Shown: positions 9,375-19,567 of the stretch, in pieces
Position numbering within the stretch: position 1 is the stretch's first letter
Layout of the letters: the number at the start of each line of letters is the position of its first letter
Assembly (NCBI GenBank): GCA_026400835.1
Contig: JAPLOA010000098.1
Span: forward strand, 1-64,000
DNA: 64,000 bases
Direction of reading: 5' to 3'
DNA from: Planctomycetales bacterium
GTDB taxonomy: Bacteria; Planctomycetota; Planctomycetia; Planctomycetales; Planctomycetaceae
The notes under the pieces: generated by a model
Database searches by the model: none
What the model saw: only the letters and a program-made list of their open reading frames with translations
What the model was told of the DNA's origin: nothing
Translations under genes and position numbers: made by a program

Positions 9375-12098
9375 CTACTTCGTTTGAAACAATTCACTGG
9401 CCACGATGCCGTTGATCATGGTTGCCAGGCCGTCTCCCTGCTGGCGAACTTGTGCTGTGATGCTGTCGATGTCAGCATGATCGCTGAAGGTCAGCGGGCG
9501 TCCAAGTGCAAATGTTGCAAGTTTATGCACCATCGCTCGAACGAACTGATCCTGTCGGTTCTGCAGAAGAAATCGTTTCAGGCCATCGGCTCCCTTCAAT
9601 TCCTGCTGATTGAACAACATGCTGGAGGCATCAACAGGCACGCCGTTGATCTGATCACGCCAGCGCCCAAGGGCGTCGTAGTTTTCGAAGGCGATTCCCC
9701 ATGGATCGATTTTGGCGTGACAGGAAAAACACGCGGCCTGGTTACGATGATTCTCAATCCGCTGTTTCAGGGTCATCTTCATGATCTCGGGATCCGCCAG
9801 GTCGATAATCGGAACTGCGGCCGGTGGCGGTGGAGGCGGATCGTTGAGCAAGGACTTCAACAACCAGACACCACGTTTCAGAGGATGCGAATCGGCACCG
9901 TTGGAATTCATCGCCATCAGTCCGGACTGAGTCAGCAAGCCGCCACGATGTTGACTTCCATTCAGTGCAACACGTCGGAAACTGTTGCCTCGCACATTTG
10001 GCAACCCGCAATGCACCGCCAATCGTTCGTCAGCCATCATGTAGTCAGCATGAATAAAGTTGAGTACGCTTTCATTGTGACGCAGCATTTCATGAAAGAA
10101 CGCGACAGGCTCTTTCTGCATCGATTCCTTGAGTTCCGGTTCTTCGTTCTTCAGTGTGAGGAAGTCCAGCAGTTGCATGTCGAGCCATTGATGGACGAAC
10201 TGTTCCGCAAACCGTTCCGCTCGCGGATCCTGCAGCATGCGATCAACCTCCTGACGCAGGATGATTGCATCGGCAAGTTCTCCACTGGAGGCACGCTTCC
10301 GCAACATGTCATCCGGAATGCTGCACCACAGCATCAACGATAACCGTGATGCAAGTTCATCGGATGGCAGCCGAGCTGCCGCAGCAGATGAGCCTGAGTC
10401 TTTTCCGGCTTCATGATCTTCATGGACAATGTACAGAAATTTCGGAGACGACAATACGGCGGCAAGAACTTCCAGCATCGCGTCTTCAAAGCTGTCGCAT
10501 TGACCGCGGATCGCATGGAACAGCTTCAACTTCTGCTGGATTTCTTCGTCGCTTAGGTCACGCCGCCAGGCACGCGTCATAAACTGAGTCAGCACTTCTT
10601 TGGCATAGATCGCTTCATCGGCTCGATGCTCACTGTCGAAGAAGATCTGCTTGTGAGTTCGCGGAGGCCATTCTTCATAGAACGGAGCCAGCACCTGCAC
10701 ATAGTCAATCTGAATCGCCCCATGTCCGCCTTGAGGAACCGAACTGTTGATGAAGCGGATGTACTCCGAAGGGCTCGGCAGATCGCCCATCTTTGATTCG
10801 CGACGAAATGCGTTGCGCGGATAGATTTCTCCCAGCGGCACATCCCATTCGTAGATCGCCGAAGCATCAGCCGTCGCGGTAATCGGAGTATCCGCAGTGC
10901 TCACGCGAATCTCAGCGCGGCCTTCATTGCTGGCCTGAAAACCAAACTCAAGCTGTAAACTGGGAACGCGATTCTCTTCGGTGGCTTCTTTTGAGGCCCG
11001 CACTCGAACTCGCATGATTCCTTCGTCAGGAATTGTGTCACCGAGTTCAACCGTCAGTTCCTGATTGCGTCCGGAAGGAATGACCGCGACATGATCAAAG
11101 GAATCCGGAAACTTCGGTTCGGCGCCCTCGGGGTCAAACGCATACTTCGCACCACCGTAGTCCCACGCCGCGCGGGCCGTGTCACCACTTGAGAGTTCTC
11201 GATAAAACGGTCGATCGTGAGGCTGCTTAAAGCTGTCTGTCAGTCGATCCACTTCCTGTTGCAGCTTGACCGGATCATCCTTGAACTGCTCTTTGGCTTT
11301 TGCAAGCTGCTCCTGCTGCTTCGGCCATTCTCGATCGGCCGCTTCCTCCATTGAGATGCCCCAATGAATCACCAGCGGCCGCTCACCTCGCACGGTGACT
11401 CGACGCAGCGCGGTCAAAGCGATTTGGCGATAAGATTCCAGTTGCCCGACGGACATATGCAGCAACTCAGAGCTGTTCTGGAAGCCATCGTCGGAATGAG
11501 ATTCGGGCGGCAGATCCTTCGCAAAGTTCCACTTCACGCCCAGCAGATCCTGCAGAGCGTAATTGTATTCGTATCGCGTCAGGCGACGAAACGACGAATG
11601 CCCGCCGGTTTCACGTCGTATCTTCGATGCTCGCTGAATTTCTTCTGCCAGCCATTCAACGACCAGGGCGCGATCACTATCCTTGAGTTTTTCAGCGTCC
11701 GGCGGAGGCATCTCACCGTTGCTGAGCACGGCCTGAACTTCCAGCCACCAGTGCGAGTCCGATCCGTTCACAAGGTCAGGATTCAGCGTATCGATCCGAA
11801 TGTTGCCTTCGACATGATCCGGCCCGTGACACTGCACACAAGCTTCTTTCAGCACCGGTTTAATGATCTGTTCGAATGCAGCGACAGTGTCCTTCGTCTG
11901 AGTTTCTTTGCCCGCCGAAGGAGCCTCATTGTGTTGCCGATATCGCGACTTTGCAGCCCCTTCAGCCTTAAGCTGTTCCAGCGTGAGCGTCGCCGATGCA
12001 CCAGCCACGACGCCGTCCTGAGCAACGCTGGGCTGAGAGCCTGTGCAATAGATCAAAATGAGCAGCAGGGCGAACCTGACCATGTTCTGAATGTTCAT
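9375..12098 (-). CDS. DUF1592/1588/1585/1587 protein with cytochrome-type CxxCH
   Basis: A 907-residue exported protein. A signal peptide (MVRFALLLILIYCTG) is followed by a planctomycete-type haem site ACVQCHGPDHVEG near residue 85 and the typical SNGEMPPPDAEKLKDSD. The DUF1587 signature FRRLTRYEYNYALQDLLG comes next. A beta-sandwich-like central part precedes the DUF1595/1592 regions, the DUF1588 segment RGGLLTQSGLMAMNSNG, and a C-terminal DUF1585 domain with HKLATFALGRPLTF. The start at 12098 is preferred over the open extension to 12146 because it places the signal peptide at the N-terminus. These proteins are thought to be extracytoplasmic redox enzymes acting on complex organic matter; that role is inference. 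It is the upstream partner of the DUF1552 gene. Confidence 0.85.
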   Translation of the reverse strand: MNIQNMVRFALLLILIYCTGSQPSVAQDGVVAGASATLTLEQLKAEGAAKSRYRQHNEAPSAGKETQTKDTVAAFEQIIKPVLKEACVQCHGPDHVEGNIRIDTLNPDLVNGSDSHWWLEVQAVLSNGEMPPPDAEKLKDSDRALVVEWLAEEIQRASKIRRETGGHSSFRRLTRYEYNYALQDLLGVKWNFAKDLPPESHSDDGFQNSSELLHMSVGQLESYRQIALTALRRVTVRGERPLVIHWGISMEEAADREWPKQQEQLAKAKEQFKDDPVKLQQEVDRLTDSFKQPHDRPFYRELSSGDTARAAWDYGGAKYAFDPEGAEPKFPDSFDHVAVIPSGRNQELTVELGDTIPDEGIMRVRVRASKEATEENRVPSLQLEFGFQASNEGRAEIRVSTADTPITATADASAIYEWDVPLGEIYPRNAFRRESKMGDLPSPSEYIRFINSSVPQGGHGAIQIDYVQVLAPFYEEWPPRTHKQIFFDSEHRADEAIYAKEVLTQFMTRAWRRDLSDEEIQQKLKLFHAIRGQCDSFEDAMLEVLAAVLSSPKFLYIVHEDHEAGKDSGSSAAAARLPSDELASRLSLMLWCSIPDDMLRKRASSGELADAIILRQEVDRMLQDPRAERFAEQFVHQWLDMQLLDFLTLKNEEPELKESMQKEPVAFFHEMLRHNESVLNFIHADYMMADERLAVHCGLPNVRGNSFRRVALNGSQHRGGLLTQSGLMAMNSNGADSHPLKRGVWLLKSLLNDPPPPPPAAVPIIDLADPEIMKMTLKQRIENHRNQAACFSCHAKIDPWGIAFENYDALGRWRDQINGVPVDASSMLFNQQELKGADGLKRFLLQNRQDQFVRAMVHKLATFALGRPLTFSDHADIDSITAQVRQQGDGLATMINGIVASELFQTK

Positions 12099-12169
12099 AG
12101 CTCGTGAACTTTCCGAATTGTCAACAGGCAGGAATTCAGCAGACACGGCACTTGCAGTAAGAAAGTCCT

Positions 12170-13003
12170 CTAACCCAACGGCCGACTGATCACGCCTTCT
12201 GTTGGGCTGGAAGCCGTGGCGTAAAGCTTACGAGGAATCCGGCCTGAAAGGACTGCGTTGCGACCGGCTTCGCACGCTTGTTTCATCGCGATTGCCATCC
12301 GCAACGGATTGGCCGCGCTGGCAATGGCGGTGTTCAGCAACACGCCGTCGCATCCGAGTTCCATCGCAAAGGCCACGTCGCTGGCGGTGCCGACGCCGGC
12401 ATCAATGATCACGGGATAGTCCGGATCGTTCTCTTTGAGATACTCCAGACAGATGCGAATGTTGTTGGCATTCAGAACACCCTGACCGCTGCCGATCGGA
12501 CTCCCGGCTGGCATCACCGAGGTGGCCCCGGCGGCTTTCAAACGGCGAGCCGTAATCGGGTCATCTGATGTATAGCACAGCACCTGAAATCCATCATCAA
12601 CCAGTTCCTTGCACGCTTCGACGGTCGCAATGGGATCTGGAAGCAGCGTGCGAGTATCCGCGAGCACTTCCAGCTTCACCCAGTCTGCGCCGGGGTTCTC
12701 GAGTCCTCGCAGAATTTCTCGCCCCAGACGAGCCACTCGGATGGCGTCTTCGGTGTTAAAGCATCCGGCCGTATTGGGCAGGATTGTGTATCGTTTAAGA
12801 TCGATGAAGTCCAGAATATTGCGTCCGGACGCATCGACCAGACGCTCACGTCGCACGGCAACCGTGATCACGTCGGAGCCGCTGGCTTCCAGACACTCCT
12901 GCATGAGTTCAAGCGTCGCATACTTTCCCGTTCCAACGATCAGGCGAGACTTCAACGCGTGAGTTCCCAGGACGAGCGGTTTGTCAGGAGGAAGTGCGGT
13001 CAT
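12170..13003 (-). CDS. thiG: Thiazole synthase
   Basis: A 277-residue TIM-barrel enzyme that makes the thiazole phosphate moiety of thiamine from deoxyxylulose phosphate, dehydroglycine and ThiS thiocarboxylate. It reads as ThiG throughout: [16 protein letters not shown], the Schiff-base lysine in ADWVKLEV (Lys110), [16 protein letters not shown] and [19 protein letters not shown]. Length and motif order are normal. No ThiS, ThiO/H or ThiE lies nearby and I see no TPP riboswitch in the 65 bp upstream. Its gene therefore stands apart from the rest of the pathway, inside a minus-strand run with an amidohydrolase and moeA. Confidence 0.95.
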   Translation of the reverse strand: MTALPPDKPLVLGTHALKSRLIVGTGKYATLELMQECLEASGSDVITVAVRRERLVDASGRNILDFIDLKRYTILPNTAGCFNTEDAIRVARLGREILRGLENPGADWVKLEVLADTRTLLPDPIATVEACKELVDDGFQVLCYTSDDPITARRLKAAGATSVMPAGSPIGSGQGVLNANNIRICLEYLKENDPDYPVIIDAGVGTASDVAFAMELGCDGVLLNTAIASAANPLRMAIAMKQACEAGRNAVLSGRIPRKLYATASSPTEGVISRPLG

Positions 13004-13068
13004 TGTTCTGGTGCTTTCGGAGACGGATCATTGACAAGTCGACGGTAGTGTAGCCATTCACCGATTGT

Positions 13069-13908
13069 CTACACCTGCAGCCGATAAAAGCGTTTGGCGG
13101 TTTCCCCGAAGATCAGATTCTGTTCTGAAGCGGATAGTGTTTGCGTGAGTTCTCGCAGAGTAGAAAAGACCGTTTCGTAGGAACCCGCCAGTTCGCAGAC
13201 CGGCCAGTCAGATCCAAACATGCAGCGTTCCGGACCGAACGCTTTCAGGGCAATCTCCACGTAAGGTTTTAAATCGGCTGTCTTCCAGTTTCTCCAGTCG
13301 GCCTCCGTCACCATGCCGCTCAGCTTGCAAAAGACATTCGGAAAGGTCGCCGCGCGGCGAAGATCAAGACTCCAGTCGTGAATATTCTGATCCTTGATTT
13401 TCGGCTTGGACAAATGATCAATCACCATCGGTAGTTCCGGCAACGTTGCCGCCAGCGTCGCTGCATGTTTCAGATGCTGCGTAAAGAACAACAGGTCAAA
13501 CGGGACCTGATGCTTCTGCAGCACCTTAAGGCCTCGAATGATGTCCGGCCGAACAATAAAGTTGTCGTCCGGCTCAGCCTGAGTCACGTGACGAATTCCA
13601 ACAAACTTCGGATTACCGAGGAACTCACTGAGCTGTTCTTCACAGGACTCGCTGGCGAGATCGACCCAGCCCACGACTCCGGCGATGAAGTCATGGTCTT
13701 TGGTCATCTCCAGCACCCAGCGATTTTCTGCGACGTTATGCTGTGTCTGCACGAAGACAGTTTTTGTGACACCTGTCGCCTGCAGATGCGTCTTCAGATC
13801 TGTCGGCAGGAAATCTCGACAGATGGGTTTGTGCTGTGGTTCATGCAACCAGCCATACTCAAACGGCAGATCAAGTTTCCAGAAGTGCTGATGGGAGTCA
13901 ATAACCAT
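13069..13908 (-). CDS. Amidohydrolase-2 family (lactonase-like) hydrolase
   Basis: A 279-residue TIM-barrel metal-dependent hydrolase. The N-terminal MVIDSHQHFW gives the HxH metal site, MVIDHLSKP near residue 160 supplies the next His, and MFGSDWPVCE near the C-terminus supplies the catalytic Asp. This set is typical of PF04909 members such as L-fucono-1,5-lactonase and 2-pyrone-4,6-dicarboxylate hydrolase. The closest reading is a sugar-lactone hydrolase, but the substrate is not determinable. It follows moeA by 36 bp on the same strand and precedes thiG by 65 bp, so these genes may share a transcript, with no obvious metabolic link. Confidence 0.85.
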   Translation of the reverse strand: MVIDSHQHFWKLDLPFEYGWLHEPQHKPICRDFLPTDLKTHLQATGVTKTVFVQTQHNVAENRWVLEMTKDHDFIAGVVGWVDLASESCEEQLSEFLGNPKFVGIRHVTQAEPDDNFIVRPDIIRGLKVLQKHQVPFDLLFFTQHLKHAATLAATLPELPMVIDHLSKPKIKDQNIHDWSLDLRRAATFPNVFCKLSGMVTEADWRNWKTADLKPYVEIALKAFGPERCMFGSDWPVCELAGSYETVFSTLRELTQTLSASEQNLIFGETAKRFYRLQV

Positions 13909-13944
13909 GAGTGTTCCGAGTTTGAATTGGTCTATCCACTGGCT

Positions 13945-15159
13945 CTAATCATAGCAAAAAACGTCGACCGTCGAATTCGCCGCAAAACCTTCGCTGTTCG
14001 CAGGGATGATCATAAAGCCGTCCGCCTGCGTGGTTGATGACAACACTGACGCACCGCTCACGGCAATCGGCTCGGCAGCAGTGCCGTCCAGTTTGACACG
14101 AGCATAGTCGACACGGCCGACTGTTGAGACAATCCTGCGAGTTAGCGTGGCCGTGATCCTGCGATACGGCCAATTTTCATTGCGACCGCCCAGAGCCCGG
14201 ATGACTCGGCCTGCAAAAAAATCATACGCACAGAGACATGAAACCGGATTGCCGGGCAGCAAGAATACAAACGCTCCGTTCAGGATTCCCATTCCGGCAG
14301 GACTGCCGGGACGCATCGCAATTCCATGAATCGCCAATGTGCCATGCTGAGCCAGAATTTGAGGAGCGTGATCTTCCTCGCCAACGCTGGAACCGCCAGA
14401 GACAAGAATCACATCCGCAGGTTCCAGCATCGCCGCCTGCAACTGGTCACGATTATCGTGGATCAATGGAGGCATGTCCGCAATACCGCCATCACGATTG
14501 ACCAGAGAATACAACATTGGACCATTCGCGTCCGCAATCTGAAAGCCTTCAGGACTTGTCCCCGCTGGCAACAATTCATTGCCCGTGATCAGAATTCTGA
14601 CGAGCGGTCGCTTAATCACCGGGATCGTTCCGCGACCAATCGATGAGAGAACTCCCAGATCCTGAGGACGCAGTGTTCGTCCTGCCGTCAGAATCCTGGC
14701 TCCCACGGCAACGTCTTCGCCGATGACGCCAACGTGTTTGCCGATGGAAACCTCGGACATTGCCAACATCATGTCATTCTGAATTTCCGTGCCTTCCACC
14801 GGCAATACGGCAGTGGCCCCATCCGGCATTGGCGCACCGGTCATGATGCGAACGGCTGATCCGAGAGTCACAATTCCTGTGAACGGCTGTCCCGGAAGGC
14901 TGGTGCCGATGATGTTGAACGCCAAGGCATTATACGAAGTCGCCCCATAGGTTTCCTCGGCGCGCAATGCATAGCCATCCATCATGGACCGATTGAATCC
15001 CGGGACATTGACTTCGCTGATGATATCCTCGGCCAGAATTCGACCGGCAGCATCTTTCAGTGAAATCACTTCAATGGAATTGCGGGAGCCTGCAGGGAGC
15101 GTCGAGCCAATCCAGGCCCACGCATCGTCCACTGTTGTACGCGTCAGAAAGCCCTTCAT
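13945..15159 (-). CDS. moeA: Molybdopterin molybdotransferase
   Basis: A roughly 404-residue MoeA that inserts molybdate into adenylylated molybdopterin in the last step of molybdenum cofactor synthesis. Motifs in order are PGFNRSMMDGYAL, IMTGAPMPDGA, RILITGNELLPAG, SGGSSVGEEDH and FLLPGNPVSCL. The frame stays open to a TTG at 15249, with ATGs at 15201 and 15159. I chose 15159 because TTVDDAWAWI then falls where MoeA N-termini usually begin, but no good ribosome site separates the options. A strong terminator (15285-15316) isolates it from the DUF1080 gene upstream. No other moa/moe gene is present in the window. Confidence 0.92.
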   Translation of the reverse strand: MKGFLTRTTVDDAWAWIGSTLPAGSRNSIEVISLKDAAGRILAEDIISEVNVPGFNRSMMDGYALRAEETYGATSYNALAFNIIGTSLPGQPFTGIVTLGSAVRIMTGAPMPDGATAVLPVEGTEIQNDMMLAMSEVSIGKHVGVIGEDVAVGARILTAGRTLRPQDLGVLSSIGRGTIPVIKRPLVRILITGNELLPAGTSPEGFQIADANGPMLYSLVNRDGGIADMPPLIHDNRDQLQAAMLEPADVILVSGGSSVGEEDHAPQILAQHGTLAIHGIAMRPGSPAGMGILNGAFVFLLPGNPVSCLCAYDFFAGRVIRALGGRNENWPYRRITATLTRRIVSTVGRVDYARVKLDGTAAEPIAVSGASVLSSTTQADGFMIIPANSEGFAANSTVDVFCYD

Positions 15160-15284
15160 GCGAACGTCTGCATTAGGGGAATTCAGATTTCGCAGGTTCA
15201 TAAGAAAGTCCAGTATACGCTGAGCCACCAATTGAAATTCAGGCTGCAATTGCCAACCTGACAGCGATCACTCATCGAAAGCCG

Positions 15285-15316
15285 AAAGCCCGACCAACAG
15301 GGATTGGTCGGGCTTT
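15285..15316. terminator. Perfect hairpin terminator between DUF1080 and moeA
   Basis: AAAGCCCGACCAA (15285-15297) and TTGGTCGGGCTTT (15304-15316) form a perfect 13-bp stem with a 6-nt loop. Read on the minus strand it follows the DUF1080 stop by about 37 bp and ends in TTT, so it should end that transcript before moeA. Confidence 0.8.
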
Positions 15317-15352
15317 GCTCCGAGAGAAATCCTGAAGTTCGCACTGATCCCG

Positions 15353-16162
15353 CTACTCTTCCAGCACCATGATCTCGACCTTGCGGAAGTCAATGGGATG
15401 ACTTTCGGACTGCAGTGAAATCGTGCCGCCAGTGATCAACAGGTCGTCGCCCTTGATCAGCTTTTTTGCATTCTCATCACGCTTGTCGAGCTGTGGTTTT
15501 TGATATTCGAGCACAACTTCGCCATCAAGCAGATGCTTGATAATCTCACTGTTGTGGACTTCTGTTTCAGAGACGACCCATTGTTCGCCATGATAGGTCT
15601 TCGATGATGAACTGATGCAGTGCTGGAGTTTCAGTTCACCATTCATCACAACGTTTGTGCCCGGCGTACAGAGATTCGACGTCGTGCGTGGATCCTTGCC
15701 ATTGCCTCCGAGGAACTGAACTTCGATCGAAACCGGGAAATCCTGATCTTTGGTCATCGTCTTTGGATCCTGCCCGTGAACCATCACCCCGCTGTTGCGA
15801 GTTGCCCAGCCCGGGCCGCCCGGACATTGCTCATCCACGAATCGATATTCGATACGCAGGCGATAACTGGAGAAAGTGTCCTTGAAAAACAAGTGGCCAA
15901 ATCGCTCGTCGAACTTCTCGTAGCCGCCACCGTCATAGCGTACTTTCAGAATTCCATCTTCGACTCGATAAGTGTTCCCAAAGTTCTCGCCGACTTCGCA
16001 GTGGCGAATCTTCGGGGTCCAGCCCGTCAAATCCTTGCCATTAAACAATGAGACCCATTCGCCTTTGGGATAGTCTTCACGATTCGGCTCGGCTGCAAAT
16101 ACGACTGCAGAACTATGCACGCAGGTCAGTGCGAGCAGCAGTGACAAAACAAAAGTCTTCAT
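15353..16162 (-). CDS. DUF1080 (3-keto-disaccharide hydrolase-like) exported protein
   Basis: A 269-residue protein with a Sec signal peptide (MKTFVLSLLLALTCVHSSAV, cleavage near VFA-AEP). One DUF1080 domain begins at the hallmark WVSLFNGKDLTGW. The concanavalin-like beta-sandwich continues through NSGVMVHGQDP and FPVSIEVQFLGGNG to HPIDFRKVEIMVLEE at the C-terminus. The family includes hydrolases of 3-keto-glycosides and sugar-binding modules. It lies 46 bp downstream of the haem-domain dehydrogenase on the same strand, a common planctomycete pairing, so a joint role in extracytoplasmic carbohydrate breakdown is plausible. Confidence 0.88.
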   Translation of the reverse strand: MKTFVLSLLLALTCVHSSAVVFAAEPNREDYPKGEWVSLFNGKDLTGWTPKIRHCEVGENFGNTYRVEDGILKVRYDGGGYEKFDERFGHLFFKDTFSSYRLRIEYRFVDEQCPGGPGWATRNSGVMVHGQDPKTMTKDQDFPVSIEVQFLGGNGKDPRTTSNLCTPGTNVVMNGELKLQHCISSSSKTYHGEQWVVSETEVHNSEIIKHLLDGEVVLEYQKPQLDKRDENAKKLIKGDDLLITGGTISLQSESHPIDFRKVEIMVLEE

Positions 16163-16208
16163 TCAGGATTTCCTTGCGGACAATAATCATGGGGGGTAGG
16201 AAAAACGG

Positions 16209-19200
16209 CTACTTGCGGAACATCGCGTTGCCTTTGTCGCCGCGTGATAACAAGTAGGCCAACAGGTCAAGGACTTCATCCTGATTCAGTGGCTTCAGCA
16301 GATCCATCGGCATGATTGAAACCGACGACGGTTGCAACTCTTCAATTTCAGACTTGGAAATTTCCGAGATCTTCGTAGGGTCCTCCGGGCTGGTCAGAAC
16401 TCGGATCAGTTCATCATTTTCGCCGACGATGCGACCACTGTAAGACTTCCCGGACGTCGTGACGACAGTCGTTCCCTTGTACTGATCACTGATGACTTTG
16501 CTGGGCACCATGATGGCTTCAGTGAGATCATTCAGGTTGAAGCGGCCGGCCAGTTGCGTCAAATCAGGACCCGTCGCACCGCCGTCTCCGCCGAAACGAT
16601 GACAGATCACACAGCGAGTTGCCGCATACATTTTCTGGCCGTTATCAAAGTCGCGTCCCTTGAGCCCATCGGTCGCAAGAAGACGAACTTCTTCCAAAGT
16701 CCAGTCCTTGCCGGGACCCACAGGCTTTGGAATCTCAGGCAGAGTGTACGGCTTACGCGCACCGCTCGCTTCAATCAGAAGTCGTTCTTTCTCACTGGCA
16801 TTCTCAAAACATTCGCGTTCAATATTTCTCAGGAAGCCATGATAACTGGCTCCTCCGGCCCACTGATGAGCGCGTTCAAACCATGCGAAGTAGATCTTTC
16901 TCTCGTCCATCTTCCAGCCATCTTTGGCATTTCGTAAACAGAACGCGTACCACGTCTGCTGCTGGTCCGGAGCTTTCGCAACTGACTCAGCAATTGCGCC
17001 GCCGTAGCCGCGATTTCGAGCCAGCAAGTCCTTCATATCGTCCGTCACTGTCGGCTTTGAAGGAGCTTCCAGCAGCTTCACGGTCTTCGCAATCACAGTC
17101 GGTGAATTCAGGTAAACCAGCATCTGGCAGAGTTCCCGATCCAACTCATCATCGCCCGATGGAAATGCGTCGTCGATGCGTCCGACGAACTCCTGACGAA
17201 CAGCATCATCCGGAGCGCCGAGTCGTAAAAACACGAGGCTCAAGGCTCGAAGGTATCCCAGATGCTGTTCACGCGAAATGCTGCTCCACGACATTGATCG
17301 CAGGGTATTCAGACAGACCCTTTGAAAATCTGATTTCATCGAAATGACAGCAGTGTCGGCCGGATCCGCTGACTGGAGTGGAGTCTTTGCAAGGGTAATA
17401 ACGACACCCAGCTTTTCATCCGGTTCACCTTTTGTGAAATCTGCCTGCTTGATCACTTCCGTCTTCATCACGATGTCAAACAAGGCAGAATGATAAAACG
17501 CGTTTCTCGAAGCCGCCTTCAGGAAACGATCGTTTGTGCGAATATCGCCTTGAAGATCCTTCATAAAGGTCTCCGCATCCATTGGCGACTGTTTGCCATT
17601 TGGCCCAACGCCAGCGTGGCCAGCTTCCAGAACTTTCCTGCGTGATCGAGCCCCCGCCTGTGAGGAATCGCGAAGCTCGGCTGGCTCTGTGGATTCCTTA
17701 CCTGCGTAAGTGACTCGAAACAATTCAGACTGAGTTCCACGACCACCGACAGTGAAATACATGGCTCCGTCAGGTCCGGCCACGACATCAGTCAGGGGTA
17801 GCGGCGTGCGAGACAGGAACTCTTCTTTGGTGGCTGTGTAACTGCTCATTCTGGGTTGCGTGTGGATGGCGTACATGGTGCCGAAAGTCCAGTCGCAGAT
17901 GAACAACGCCTTTTGATACCTGGCCGGGAACCTGAGGTTGTAACCAAACTCGACTCCGACCGGACAACCCGGACCAATATTCACCATCGGTGGCAGGCTG
18001 TCGAGATAATGATTCGGCCATTTGCCGCTGCCACTTCGCCAGCCGAACTCACTGCCACTTGTTGCATGCACGACGCGTGTTGGGCGATACCATGGCATAC
18101 CAACATCCCATTCCATGTCTGCGTCGTATGCGAACAGTTCGCCGTCTGCATTGAAAGCCATGTCATAAGGATTTCGGTATCCCATCGACCAGATGTCCCA
18201 TGTTTTTCCATCGGGATCAGTACTGGCGATCCAGCCGCCCGGAGCCAGAATTCCAACCGCATGACCATTCGCGTCCCACATCCTCGGCAGCAGATGATCT
18301 TCGGCCCAGTTCGTAGGAATGCGACTTGTGTAGTTCGGATTCTTCAGCTCTTCACCTTCGTCAAACGGTGGTCGAGTATGGTTGCCGGCGATCAGAAAGA
18401 TTCGTTTTCCGTCTGGTGAAAGTCGCAGAGCATGAGGACCGTGTTCACCACCGCCTCGAAGATCTTTCAGCTTCACGCATTCATCAAACTGGTCGTCGCC
18501 GTCTGTGTCGCGCGCCCGATACAATCCACTGCCGGGACCACCGTTACAGCAGATATAGAGCGAATTAAACGCCCACAGCATTCCCTGCGCGCCGCTCGGC
18601 TTGATTTCGCACTTCGAGAAATCAAGCGGTTCGACACGGACGCCTCCTTCACCGTTGACCGGCGGAAGAGTGATACGAAACAGTCCTTTGTCGCCCTGAT
18701 CACTGGCCAGCAGGCGGCCCTTATTGTCGAATGTGATGCAGACCCATGAGCCCAGTTCGTCTTTCGGAACGGTATAAAGTTTATCGACCTGAAATCCGGG
18801 CAGAACTTCAAAGACCCCGGCTGGGACTCGTCCCGGCATCGCCGCGTTGTTGAAGACCAGCCCCCACGGACCGTCACCGTATTCGCCACGCAGATGGACT
18901 GAATCTTTTGAATCCGTATCTCGCTTTGTGCTCCAGGTCCACGTTTCACTGGTCACGACTTCGATCGCATCGCCAGCGGCAGTTTGCACGATCAGTTTGA
19001 GGACGAACGCTGCAACGCCACCCTGATTTTCAACTTCGGCTTCAATGACATTCCTGCCTTTGACCAAAGCAGACGCGACATCCGCATCAATGGGCTCCTG
19101 CCACTCACTGCTGCCGCCAACACGTTTCCCGTTGATAAACACAGTACCCACGTTATCGCATGACGCTCGCAGTCGCGCGGCTTTGATGTCCTGTAACTCA

Positions 19201-19439
19201 ACCGTTGTTCGCAGGACATAGTGGGAGTTGTTGTCAGGTCCCCAGATCCACTTTGGAACCGTGCCGCCGGAGAAGGCTGAATCAGAAATGCCCGCGATAT
19301 CTTTGTCCGCCGGCTCCGCGATATCCTGACTACGTTCAACGACTGGCTGACGTTCGACAGTCTGTGTCCAGGTCTTCTGAGCCAGCAGGAGATCGGGCGA
19401 AAAGAGGACGATCAGTGCAATCAGGGGAACTCTGGACAT
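16209..19439 (-). CDS. Haem-domain membrane-bound dehydrogenase-like protein (Pirellula/Verrucomicrobium type)
   Basis: A 1076-residue exported protein. A signal peptide (MSRVPLIALIVLFSPDLLLA) precedes a galactose-binding-like beta-sandwich (about residues 50-170, with WIWGPDNNSHYVLRTTVE). Then comes a glucose/sorbosone-dehydrogenase-like beta-propeller (FEVLPGFQVDKLYTVP, DKGLFRITLPP, GYRNPYDMAFNADGELFAYD), a helical repeat region, and a C-terminal cytochrome-type domain. That domain has CVICHRFGGDGGATGPDL and the family-typical SGKSYSGRIVGENDELI. This matches the paired membrane-bound dehydrogenase and CxxCH domains described for planctomycetes and verrucomicrobia. It probably oxidises sugars outside the cytoplasm and passes electrons to its c-type haem; the substrate is unknown. 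The frame is open upstream to 19514, but 19439 puts the signal peptide first. Confidence 0.85.
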   Translation of the reverse strand: MSRVPLIALIVLFSPDLLLAQKTWTQTVERQPVVERSQDIAEPADKDIAGISDSAFSGGTVPKWIWGPDNNSHYVLRTTVELQDIKAARLRASCDNVGTVFINGKRVGGSSEWQEPIDADVASALVKGRNVIEAEVENQGGVAAFVLKLIVQTAAGDAIEVVTSETWTWSTKRDTDSKDSVHLRGEYGDGPWGLVFNNAAMPGRVPAGVFEVLPGFQVDKLYTVPKDELGSWVCITFDNKGRLLASDQGDKGLFRITLPPVNGEGGVRVEPLDFSKCEIKPSGAQGMLWAFNSLYICCNGGPGSGLYRARDTDGDDQFDECVKLKDLRGGGEHGPHALRLSPDGKRIFLIAGNHTRPPFDEGEELKNPNYTSRIPTNWAEDHLLPRMWDANGHAVGILAPGGWIASTDPDGKTWDIWSMGYRNPYDMAFNADGELFAYDADMEWDVGMPWYRPTRVVHATSGSEFGWRSGSGKWPNHYLDSLPPMVNIGPGCPVGVEFGYNLRFPARYQKALFICDWTFGTMYAIHTQPRMSSYTATKEEFLSRTPLPLTDVVAGPDGAMYFTVGGRGTQSELFRVTYAGKESTEPAELRDSSQAGARSRRKVLEAGHAGVGPNGKQSPMDAETFMKDLQGDIRTNDRFLKAASRNAFYHSALFDIVMKTEVIKQADFTKGEPDEKLGVVITLAKTPLQSADPADTAVISMKSDFQRVCLNTLRSMSWSSISREQHLGYLRALSLVFLRLGAPDDAVRQEFVGRIDDAFPSGDDELDRELCQMLVYLNSPTVIAKTVKLLEAPSKPTVTDDMKDLLARNRGYGGAIAESVAKAPDQQQTWYAFCLRNAKDGWKMDERKIYFAWFERAHQWAGGASYHGFLRNIERECFENASEKERLLIEASGARKPYTLPEIPKPVGPGKDWTLEEVRLLATDGLKGRDFDNGQKMYAATRCVICHRFGGDGGATGPDLTQLAGRFNLNDLTEAIMVPSKVISDQYKGTTVVTTSGKSYSGRIVGENDELIRVLTSPEDPTKISEISKSEIEELQPSSVSIMPMDLLKPLNQDEVLDLLAYLLSRGDKGNAMFRK

Positions 19440-19567
19440 GGGCAGGAATCCAATGTGGCGGGACAATGTGGCGGGACTAGAGACCGCAGGAAAGCGGCTC
19501 ATGGTAGGAGCCAATCCGAAGACCGTCCAGCAACACGCAACTGCCCCACATGTCAGCCAGCGACTGA

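Noticed and set aside
9384-10343. A 319-codon frame antisense to the DUF1592 gene.
   Set aside because: It lies wholly opposite a gene with clear domains and has no signal or family resemblance.
13004-13068. Possible TPP riboswitch before thiG.
   Set aside because: The gap is only 65 bp and lacks the conserved CTGAGA and ACCTGA-type boxes.
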